DNA of 21,858 bases. It comes from Latescibacteria bacterium UBA6620 (GTDB lineage Bacteria; Latescibacterota; UBA2968). Below the pieces are notes generated by a model. It was given only the letters and a program-made list of their open reading frames with translations. It was not told where the DNA came from and searched no databases. The stretch's first letter is position 1. Each line of letters starts with the position of its first letter. Positions 15,806 to 21,858 of the stretch are shown here, piece by piece. The stretch is from positions 58,574 through 80,431 of the forward strand of contig DJHM01000030.1 in assembly GCA_002433075.1 (NCBI GenBank). The letters are read 5' to 3'. A program made the translations under genes and the position numbers.

Positions 15806-16915
15806 CTATGACGACTCCCACCGAACGCAGTAGACCGGTGGAAGCGTTCCTGACACCTGTCTCCAGGTATCGCCCTGATTCTCGGAAATCCAAACGTTCC
15901 CCGTGGTTGACCCGAAAGCCAGTCGATCGGCCGTATCGTCGACATCGAGTGCGTGTCTCAGGACCAGATCGTAGGCATCCTCCTGAGGCAACCCGGTCGT
16001 GAGCTTGTCCGAGGAAGCCCCCCATCCCGTGTTCGCGTCACCACCAGTTTCCCATCCACGGGCACCCGATGTTCGTCTTTCACCCCAGGGACAAGCCAAG
16101 CGGTGTTCCCCGCCTTCGGATGAACGGACACCGCGAACCCGAACGTGAACGGATCGATCTTCTCGATCTCGTCCCAGTGTCGGCCGCCATCCCGTGAAAC
16201 GAAAACACCGTTGTGATGTTGTGTCCACATCGTATCCGGTTCGCCGAGACAGTGAACGAGGCAGTGAGGATCCTGCACCTCTGGGTTTCCGGCTTGCTCG
16301 GGAGGCACGTACTCGGCCCTCAGTCCCTCGCCGATAGCCGCCCACGATTCACCACCATCCGTTGTATGGTAGATGCCTCCTACGCTGCCCCCCACCGTCA
16401 CGTGATCGGCATCTCTGGGATCTATCAGAATCGAATGGATGCCTGCATAATCCATTCCCGCGCCCATCCAATGCTTCCGGGCTTCCAGATCCCAGAGGGG
16501 TCGTACCAGACTCCAGGAATCACCTGAGTCGTCGCTCCTGAAAAGACCACCCGGGATGGTCCCGCACCAGACGCGTCCCGGCTCATCGGGAGAGCCCGGT
16601 TCGATCGACCAGATCATTTCCAGACTCCAGGGCGCCACCTTCCCCGTAAACGGATTCGGAATCTCCACCCATCCCTCAGGCGGATCGGGATAAGTGGGAA
16701 CGGCGATCTCCGATCACGATTCTCCGCCGCCGTCCAAGCGATGCAACTTCGTACCGAAGTGACCGTGGTCCAGACTTGCGTAAACCTGTCCCGACCGCTT
16801 CGATGTTTACGTTGTCACCGATAAAATCCCGGCCCTCGATACCCCACGAACCTGCGGAACCCTTCTCGAGCCTGAACAGTCCCTTGCGTGTCCCAACAAA
16901 CACTCGGTCGCTCAT
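15806..16915 (-). pseudogene. BNR/sortilin-type beta-propeller protein with two frameshifts and a nonsense codon
   Basis: A sialidase-like or WD40/YVTN/BNR-repeat protein of about 369 codons. Asp-box repeats such as SDDSGDSW, TTDGGESW, SRDGGRHW and SENQGDTW mark the propeller blades; catalytic residues of a true sialidase are not seen. The first frame (from ATG 16915, MSDRVFVGTRKGLFRLEKG) is lost near 16785-16815; the middle frame (VYASLDHGHFGTKLHRLDGG) meets a TGA at 16714-16716, where relatives would have Trp; the last shift lies at a six-C run, 16018-16023, after which the frame of the start codon returns. The start overlaps the MoaD-like stop by four bases (ATGA). With three lesions it is probably decayed, unless the assembly is poor here. 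Confidence 0.8.
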
Positions 16916-17177
16916 CCTGATCCTCCCGAAAGTGCCTGCATCACGTAGATCTCCGAGCCGGCCCGAATCGGATCCGACAAACCTTTGCGATCCGATACGC
17001 CTTCTCCATCCACGAAAATGCCCATGTGGCGGCGGATCGCGCCGCGTTCATCCAACACGTAGCCCCGAGCGCGTGGAATCGACTCGAACACCGCGTCCAG
17101 TGCCTCCCCGACCGTCGCGCCATCCTCGGACACGCGACGTGTCGCTGGATATTTTGCGTGAAAGAAACCGCCGGCAT
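16912..17177 (-). pseudogene. MoaD/ThiS-like small sulfur-carrier protein, frameshifted
   Basis: Ubiquitin-fold protein of about 88 residues. From the ATG at 17177 the first frame gives MPAVSFTQNIQRHVACP; the family sequence continues in another frame as DGATVGEALDAVFES, then RGYVLDERGAIRRHM and SEIYVMQALSGGSG at the end. One missing base near 17127-17132, in or next to the inverted repeat GACACG-CGA-CGTGTC, explains the break. Carriers of this fold receive sulfur on a C-terminal Gly-Gly; here GG is followed by Ser-Gly, so trimming would be needed. The GGA-GGA codons double as the ribosome site of the BNR gene. A rhodanese, a possible sulfur donor, lies just upstream. The frame that opens at a GTG at 17187 has a different, non-family N-terminus. 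Confidence 0.75.
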
Positions 17178-17220
17178 CAGACCGCACCCCGAACGATCGG
17201 CGCCTGCTCGGGTGCTTTGC

Positions 17221-17248
17221 ATTCTACATTTTGCATTCTGCACTCTTC
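17221..17248. repeat. Degenerate heptamer tract (ATTCTGC type)
   Basis: Four 7-base units in phase: ATTCTAC, ATTTTGC, ATTCTGC and ACTCTTC. The tract runs into the stop codon of the minus-strand rhodanese (17247-17249) and fills much of the gap to the MoaD-like start. Half a further unit (TTTGC) precedes it. Confidence 0.55.
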
Positions 17249-18077
17249 ACTTCGCCCGATCTTCGGGCAATTCGACTGGTAACTCCAGCCTGTCCCCCCA
17301 CTCTTTCCACGAACCGATGTAGTTGCGAACATTCTCGTATCCGATCAGCCGCAACGCAAGGTAGCTGTGGGAAGAGCGGTAGCCACCCTGTCAGTAGCAC
17401 GCTACAGTTTGTTCGGGCATGACTCCGGCTCGTTCGTACATCGTCCTTAGTTCATCCGCAGTCTTGAAGAACCCGTTCTCATCGACATTGTTGACGTATT
17501 CGAGGTGAATGGCTCCGGGGATCGCCCCACCTCGAACCGCCCGAACAACCTCGCCCTTGTACTCCCCGTCACCTCGTGTGTCCAACGGAATGAAGCCGCC
17601 CTCGTCGAGTCGCTCCTCGATTTCCTGATATCCGATGTGCAGATCCGGCTGTGGGTTGCTATTGAACTCCGCGGGCTCGACCGCGTCACAGGCCTGGGAG
17701 GTCTCGAACCCGGCCGCTATCCAGGCGTTGAATCCGCCGTCCAGCACGTGCACATCCCGGTGCCCGTGATATTCACATATCCAGAAACCCCGCGCCGACG
17801 ACGTACCTGAAATGTTGTCGTAGAACACGACCGTTTCCTCCGACCCGATTCCCCGGCTGCGAAAAAGGTAGGAGTAGGTCCACATGAACGCCGCGAACGG
17901 CTCAGGTCTCGTGTCGTTCAGGCTGAGTCCGACCACATCCAGGTGAATCGCGCCGGGAATGTGGCCGGCGACATACTCGTGAATGGGCCTCGTATCGACG
18001 ACGCAGACGGGATTCGTCGCCGAGTGAAGGTCCTCCACCGACCAGAGCAAATCTGGATTCGCGTATCCTTTGTCCAT
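17247..18077 (-). CDS. Two-domain rhodanese (thiosulfate sulfurtransferase), candidate selenoprotein with Sec at the catalytic position
   Basis: Transfers sulfane sulfur from thiosulfate or a similar donor to an acceptor. The first rhodanese domain (about 10-125) has VVDTRPIHEYVAGHIPGAIHL and VLDGGFNAWI but no active cysteine, as usual. The second has PLDTRGDGEYKG, then PEQTVACY, a TGA as codon 229 (17391-17393), and continues in frame with QGGYRSSHSYLALRLIGY and GSWKEWG to a TGA at 17247. That gives 276 residues, the normal family length. Relatives have Tyr-Cys-x-x-G-x-Arg-Ser-Ser-His, so the TGA sits exactly on the catalytic Cys. Selenocysteine is one reading; a nonsense mutation of TGC/TGT is the other, and neighbouring pseudogenes keep it open. 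C227 would make a Cys-Tyr-Sec motif. The ATG has GAGGG six bases upstream and starts 9 bases after the YdcF-like stop. Confidence 0.85.
17357..17390 (-). promoter_or_regulatory. Stem-loop directly after the in-frame UGA, possible bacterial SECIS
   Basis: On the minus strand, the ten bases after the TGA (CAGGGTGGCT) pair continuously with AGCTACCTTG 14 bases later, including two G-U pairs. Bacterial selenocysteine insertion elements lie in this position. The loop (ACCGCTCTTCCCAC) starts 11 bases from the UGA and lacks a G in its first two bases, so it does not match the standard model well. Confidence 0.35.
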
Positions 18078-18086
18078 AGGCAGCCC

Positions 18087-18791
18087 TCAATTCTTGGGAT
18101 CGTGAACGATCCTCGTGACATCCTCATCCACATTCGGGTAAAAAAAGAATTTGGCGTAGAAATAGGCGATTCCTTCTCCGATCACCGTGCGAACACCCGA
18201 ACTTGAGGCCCACCACCGATCGGGATCGTACGAATCGGGCCGGATAGCCTCAACCCCCACCTCCGCTACACCGTCCAATGCCAGGCCAAACAGAAGCCAC
18301 GATCGTCGTGCGTGCGGCCCGGCGGTTCGAATATCGAGACGACTTCCTTCAAGGCCCTCATCAGTCAGATGACGCCTCAGTGCCAGAGCGGAGAAATAGG
18401 TCCGGTGACTCGAAACATATTTTCGAGGGACGACGACAATTCGGTGGTCGGGAACCCCCGCTTCCCTCAGCTGATGGGCCGCAATGTCTGCGAATGTGGT
18501 TAAATCGGGATAGAGTTCGGAAAGGTAGGATCCTGCTGGAATCGGCCCGCCCGTTGTGTAGATCCGATCATAGCCTCTGGATTCGGTCACTTCGACCGTC
18601 TCCAGGACCGCTCCCCGAGTCAGCCATCCCTCGACAACCAGAGATCCCGACCCGTTGGGTCGGCTGACCGCCAGGAAAGGATGGATCGAGCAGGTAAAGA
18701 TGAATGCCGCGATGAAGAAGACGGCCCCACCCGCAACCCATCCTGCCGGTGTGGGCAAGGTCACTTCGACCCGTCGCGTCAGACGGATCAC
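18087..18791 (-). CDS. ElyC/SanA/YdcF-family membrane-anchored protein
   Basis: One N-terminal membrane segment (WVAGGAVFFIAAFIFTCSI) followed by a DUF218-type domain: LVVEGWLTRGAVLETV, YTTGGPIPAGSYLSELYPDL, AGVPDHRIVVVP, SSHRTYFSALALRRHL, GPHARRSWLLF and a C-terminal RWWASSSGVRTVIGEGIAYFYAK. The domain would face the periplasm; in E. coli, relatives influence envelope integrity, but the reaction is unknown. The frame opens at a GTG at 18827, but the GTG at 18791 is preferred because it forms a GTGA overlap with the amidase stop and has GAGG upstream, giving 234 residues. It is followed after 9 bases by the rhodanese. Why this family sits here is unclear. Confidence 0.8.
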   Translation of the reverse strand: MIRLTRRVEVTLPTPAGWVAGGAVFFIAAFIFTCSIHPFLAVSRPNGSGSLVVEGWLTRGAVLETVEVTESRGYDRIYTTGGPIPAGSYLSELYPDLTTFADIAAHQLREAGVPDHRIVVVPRKYVSSHRTYFSALALRRHLTDEGLEGSRLDIRTAGPHARRSWLLFGLALDGVAEVGVEAIRPDSYDPDRWWASSSGVRTVIGEGIAYFYAKFFFYPNVDEDVTRIVHDPKN

Positions 18792-20377
18792 TCGAGCCTC
18801 GACAGGTCCGGATTGCGACGATACCACTCCGTCGCTTGTTCGTACGCCAACCCGATCGCCAGTAACTCCGACTCTTCGTAGTGCTGCCCGATGAAGGTCA
18901 TTCCGCGAGGTGTCCCTTCAACGAAGCCGCAGGGCAGTGTCAACGCTGGATGACCGGTCAGATTCCCGACCGTCATACTACCTTTTCCCGGTCCGGGAAC
19001 AACCAGCGCGTCCCAGTCCCGCATGGTGGTCGCAAAGTCTTCGGCCAGCTTCGCGCGAAATCGTTGAGCACGGACGTACGCGGGGGCTGGAATCGTCTGG
19101 GCCGCACGGAACGTGGCCGCCCAGCTGCTGTTGTCGTGTTCGGTCAGCTTATCGAGGGCGTCCGTGCGAGTCAGATCGCCAAAAGCGGCAGCCGCTTCAA
19201 CCCAGACCGTCATCTTCAGACCACTCGGGAACGCGGGAAGTTCGACCGGCTGAACCACACATCCCAGGTCTCGCAATGTCTCGAGAGCCCCTTCGTAGAC
19301 CGATCGCTCGTCGGAATCTACATCGTCGAACTCGTTTGTCACATAGCCGATCCGTAACACTTCAGGACGCGCTTCCATTGGCCACTTGAACCCTGCAGCC
19401 ACGGTCGCCTTGTCTCGTGGGTCCACACCGACGATCGAAGCGAACACAGCCGCACAGTCTTCCACGCATCGGCACATCGGCCCAATCTTGTCTAGGGAAT
19501 AGCCCAGAGCCATTGCACCAAACCGACTCACGCGTCCAAACGTCGGTCTCAGGCCGGTGACCCCGCACGTATGGCTCGGCGAAGTGATCGATCCGTGCGT
19601 CTCCGTCCCGATGCTGAAGCCCACAAGCCCGGCGGCCGTTGCGGCTCCAGATCCTGCCGAAGAGCCGCTCGATCCGGACTCCGGATCCCAGGGATTCCGG
19701 GTCATCCCTTCGAACCAATGGGCCCCACTCGCGAGGGAACCCATCGACAGCTTCGCCACGAGTACGGCGCCCGCTTCTCGCAACCTCTCCACGACGGCGG
19801 CATCGTGATCGGGAACCTGCTCTCGGAACGGCGTAGCCCCCCACGTTGTCCGGATACCGGCTGTCGCGAGCAGGTCCTTCGCCCCCCAGGGAATTCCGTG
19901 GAGGGGGCCGCGAGGCTCTCCTCGTCCGATCTCTTCCTCCGCCCGGCGGGCGTGTTCCAAAGCCAGCTCATCCGGCCGGGTCACGACGCAGTGCAGCGCA
20001 TCCCCGAACCGATCCAGCCGCTCCAGATACAGTCGGGTCAATTCTACAGGTGAAATTTCGCCCGTCTCGATCAGGCGCGACAGGACTCGAATCGGTTGAA
20101 AGGGGATTTCTTCTTCTGCAGGCACAGATGACGCTGCTTCGTCCGAGAAGGCGAACGACAAGTCGGCATCCGAGGTGTCCGGCGGTGGAGGGAAATAGTT
20201 GAGAGCGCTCGGGACGGCATAGTCGAGGGCATTCTCGTGAAGAGACTCGACGTCGCTCCGGTACGACTGTACGAGCTTGGCGAAAGCTTCGAACCGCGCG
20301 TCATCAGCATCCAGATCCTGGAGCTTTCCGAACGCCTCCACGATCTCGGGGTCCAGTCGGTGATCGGATTCGCCCAC
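18788..20377 (-). CDS. Amidase-signature-family hydrolase
   Basis: Cytoplasmic Ser-cisSer-Lys amidase of 529 residues, hydrolysing an unknown amide. The triad is visible: K167 in GIPWGAKDLLATAG, the cis-Ser about S239 in SGSSGSSAGSG, and nucleophile S263 in GTETHGSITSPSHTCGVTGLRPT. The N-terminal 95 residues (MGESDHRLDPEIVEAF onward) are a family-variable helical extension. The open frame extends far upstream into the Gfo/Idh gene, but that part is low-quality Arg/Gly-rich shadow. The GTG at 20377 lies two bases after the Gfo/Idh stop and has AGGAG six bases upstream, so it is the start. It overlaps the next gene by four bases (GTGA). It is not a GatA by context, since GatB and GatC are absent. 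Confidence 0.92.
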   Translation of the reverse strand: MGESDHRLDPEIVEAFGKLQDLDADDARFEAFAKLVQSYRSDVESLHENALDYAVPSALNYFPPPPDTSDADLSFAFSDEAASSVPAEEEIPFQPIRVLSRLIETGEISPVELTRLYLERLDRFGDALHCVVTRPDELALEHARRAEEEIGRGEPRGPLHGIPWGAKDLLATAGIRTTWGATPFREQVPDHDAAVVERLREAGAVLVAKLSMGSLASGAHWFEGMTRNPWDPESGSSGSSAGSGAATAAGLVGFSIGTETHGSITSPSHTCGVTGLRPTFGRVSRFGAMALGYSLDKIGPMCRCVEDCAAVFASIVGVDPRDKATVAAGFKWPMEARPEVLRIGYVTNEFDDVDSDERSVYEGALETLRDLGCVVQPVELPAFPSGLKMTVWVEAAAAFGDLTRTDALDKLTEHDNSSWAATFRAAQTIPAPAYVRAQRFRAKLAEDFATTMRDWDALVVPGPGKGSMTVGNLTGHPALTLPCGFVEGTPRGMTFIGQHYEESELLAIGLAYEQATEWYRRNPDLSRLE

Positions 20378-20379
20378 GG

Positions 20380-21378
20380 TCAGCTCCTCGTCGAAGGCGC
20401 CTCGATTCGCCCCGATTTCGACGAGGCCAGCGCGGCGTCGGCCAGCGCCAAGGCCTGACGGCCATCGTGAACGGTGATAGAGGGCTCCGCGTCTCCCTTG
20501 ACGACGGAAAGATAATGATCGAATTCCGCCCGATACGCATCGGCATAGCGCTCGAGGAAGAAGTAGGGTGGTTTCTCTCGAGCCACGTCGACTGCGTCCC
20601 AGACTTCGACGGTCGACGTCGGCACGTTCTCCGCTCGCGCCATCCCTTTTGACCCGAAAGCCTCGACCCGTTGGTCGTAGCCATAGGAAGCCCGTCGGCT
20701 GTTGTCGATCTGCGCGAGCTTGCCCGACGCCGTCTTCATCGTGACCGCAGCCGTATCGACATCTCCCACCTCGCCGATCGCATCCTCGACAAGACAGCTG
20801 CTCAGTGCACATACCTCGACCGGCTCTTCACCCAGAAGCCATCGAGCCAGATCGAAATCGTGAATCATCATGTCCCGAAACAGTCCGCCCGATACGTTGA
20901 TGTACTCGATCGACGGTGGCGACGGATCGCGGCTCGTTATCTTCACCACTTCCACGTCTCCCAGGCGTCGTTCGTCGATCGCCGACTTCACACCGCTCAA
21001 ATGCGTGTCGTATCTCCGCTGAAATCCAATCTGAACGGGCACCGACGAAGCCTCGATCAGGTCGATCTGCGCATCGACTCGCTCGAGACTCAGATCCACC
21101 GGCTTCTCGCAAAAAATCGGCTTCTCCGCTTCCACCGCGGCGAGGATCAAGTCGAGGTGCGTATCCGTCGACGAGGCAATAAGGACTGCGTCCACGTCCG
21201 CATCGCTGAACACCTCTGTCGCATCCCTGACTGCCGCCCCGTACCGATCCGCCAGTGTCCGCGCCGACCATTGGTTGATGTCCACGACACAAGCCAATGA
21301 CGCCTCCGGATGCGCGGCCACATTCGCCGCGTGCACCTGCCCGATGCGACCGGCCCCGAATTGTGCAAGCCTAATCAT
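20380..21378 (-). CDS. Gfo/Idh/MocA-family oxidoreductase, inositol 2-dehydrogenase-like
   Basis: NAD(P)-dependent sugar or cyclitol dehydrogenase of 332 residues. The N-terminal Rossmann domain has GAGRIGQVHA (8-17) and the conserved CEKPVDLS with K92. The C-terminal domain has GFQRRYD (118-124) and GGLFRDMMIHDFDLARWLL, with D169 and H173 at the positions corresponding to the catalytic pair of IolG. These features are close to myo-inositol 2-dehydrogenases, but other polyol substrates are possible and no other inositol gene is in the window. It is the first gene of the long minus-strand unit and is divergent from the four-helix-bundle gene. Its ATG at 21378 has no clear ribosome site. The amidase follows after two bases. 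Confidence 0.92.
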   Translation of the reverse strand: MIRLAQFGAGRIGQVHAANVAAHPEASLACVVDINQWSARTLADRYGAAVRDATEVFSDADVDAVLIASSTDTHLDLILAAVEAEKPIFCEKPVDLSLERVDAQIDLIEASSVPVQIGFQRRYDTHLSGVKSAIDERRLGDVEVVKITSRDPSPPSIEYINVSGGLFRDMMIHDFDLARWLLGEEPVEVCALSSCLVEDAIGEVGDVDTAAVTMKTASGKLAQIDNSRRASYGYDQRVEAFGSKGMARAENVPTSTVEVWDAVDVAREKPPYFFLERYADAYRAEFDHYLSVVKGDAEPSITVHDGRQALALADAALASSKSGRIEAPSTRS

Positions 21379-21390
21379 TGAGCATATGAG

Positions 21391-21408
21391 ATTGAAGAAT
21401 GAACATTG
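21391..21408. repeat. Heptamer tract (ATTGAAG type) upstream of the four-helix-bundle gene
   Basis: ATTGAAG, AATGAAC and the partial unit ATTG follow in register. The reverse complement of this word forms the tract after the gene (21835-21858), so the two tracts flank the gene in opposite orientation. Confidence 0.45.
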
Positions 21409-21463
21409 TTGTCACTTGGCGTCCTGACTATGTTCGCATTCAGATTCTACTTCGAGAGACGAA

Positions 21464-21820
21464 ATGATGACGCAACAACAGCTCAAGCAACGAACCAAGA
21501 AGTTCGCTCATGCAAGCGTGAGGCTCGCTCTGGAGCTCCCTCCATCAGATCCAGGACGGCACATTCGGAGGCAGCTAATCAGGTCCGCCACTTCTGTCGC
21601 TACAAATTACCGAGCCGCTTGCCTTTCGCAATCGAGGGCAACCTTCACTGCCAAAATCAGCATCTTTCTCGAAGAAGCTGACGAATGTCAGTTCTGGCTC
21701 GAGTTCATCCAGGAGGGCAAGCTCCTGTCACAGGGGAGAGTCCAGCCACTCCTGTCAGAAGCCGGCGAACTCACCGCGCTATTCTACTCTAGGCGCCGTA
21801 CCCTGAAGGAGAGACATTGA
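21464..21820 (+). CDS. Four-helix-bundle protein (S23 / 23S rRNA intervening-sequence protein-like)
   Basis: Small helical protein of 118 residues. Family features are RRQLIRSATSVATNYRAA (about 35-52), SRATFTAKISIFLEEADE (about 57-74) and CQFWLEFI (75-82). Relatives were first seen encoded in intervening sequences of 23S rRNA, and distant relatives are the Avd proteins of diversity-generating retroelements; most stand-alone copies have no known function. Here it is not inside an rRNA gene, and no reverse transcriptase is visible before the window ends. The ATG at 21464 (second ATG at 21467) has only a weak GAGAG upstream. The gene is bracketed by inverted heptamer tracts, which suggests transfer as a unit. 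Confidence 0.88.
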   Translation: MMTQQQLKQRTKKFAHASVRLALELPPSDPGRHIRRQLIRSATSVATNYRAACLSQSRATFTAKISIFLEEADECQFWLEFIQEGKLLSQGRVQPLLSEAGELTALFYSRRRTLKERH

Positions 21821-21834
21821 CGACATGTTCTGTC

Positions 21835-21858
21835 TTCAATGTTCAATGTTCAATGTTC
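21835..21858. repeat. Tandem heptamer TTCAATG, 3.4 copies, running off the window
   Basis: Three exact copies of TTCAATG plus TTC reach the end of the window, so the array is truncated here. It begins 14 bases after the four-helix-bundle stop codon. Confidence 0.8.

Noticed and set aside
16714..16716. In-frame TGA in the BNR gene as a second selenocysteine, or UGA read as Trp
   Set aside because: Relatives would have Trp, not Cys, here, and normal genes in the window (integrase, dipeptidase A, 2-hydroxyacid dehydrogenase) end in TGA. A nonsense mutation is simpler.
20378..20812. N-terminal extension of the amidase frame into the Gfo/Idh gene
   Set aside because: Arg/Gly/Cys-rich, lacks family similarity, and GTG 20377 has a good ribosome site right after the Gfo/Idh stop.
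21464..21858. Diversity-generating retroelement or 23S rRNA intervening sequence
   Set aside because: No reverse transcriptase, template/variable repeats or rRNA sequence is visible; only the S23-like gene is present before the window ends.
21835..21858. CRISPR array
   Set aside because: The repeat unit is 7 bases with no spacers, and no cas gene is present.

Overview
The window is GC-rich bacterial chromosome, densely packed, with 18 protein-coding loci, one tRNA and several short repeat tracts. The gene set (two formylglycine-type sulfatases, phytanoyl-CoA dioxygenase-like enzyme, tandem M19 dipeptidases, M24 peptidase, Gfo/Idh dehydrogenase, BNR propeller protein, many period-7 intergenic repeats) resembles uncultured environmental lineages such as Poribacteria or Latescibacterota. 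That placement is an impression from gene content only; there is no rRNA or other marker in the window.

Layout. (1) 1-1450: a tyrosine recombinase points at the 3' end of a minus-strand tRNA-Pro(UGG), with a 13-bp inverted repeat between them. This looks like the edge of an island lying to the left. (2) 1505-6407, minus strand: SDR, a frameshifted sulfatase, an M24 peptidase and an MFS transporter. (3) 6555-15296, plus strand: PhyH-like dioxygenase, two overlapping M19 dipeptidases, an intact sulfatase overlapping an alpha/beta hydrolase, an EVE-domain protein, a class III aminotransferase and a 2-hydroxyacid dehydrogenase. (4) 15365-21378, minus strand, read right to left: Gfo/Idh dehydrogenase, amidase, YdcF-like membrane protein, two-domain rhodanese, MoaD/ThiS-like protein, BNR propeller protein and cupin. 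Spacing or overlap is tight for most pairs. (5) 21391-21858: a four-helix-bundle (S23/IVP-like) gene between oppositely oriented ATTGAA-type heptamer tracts.

Regions 2-4 together look like catabolic and scavenging functions: removal of sulfate esters, cleavage of dipeptides, amides and esters, then oxidation and transamination of small acids or sugars, with an MFS importer. Substrates cannot be read from the sequence.

The most interesting signal is in the rhodanese gene. Its reading frame of 277 codons (17247-18077) is interrupted once, by a TGA at exactly the position of the catalytic cysteine of the second rhodanese domain, and all conserved sequence continues in frame after it. A 10-bp stem-loop starts right after the TGA. 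This fits a selenocysteine rhodanese. The rival reading is simple decay, because the next two genes (MoaD-like, BNR) carry frameshifts and a nonsense codon. A second theme is a set of degenerate 7-bp-period repeats at gene borders, with one pair bracketing the four-helix-bundle gene, plus a period-10 repeat just before two start codons.
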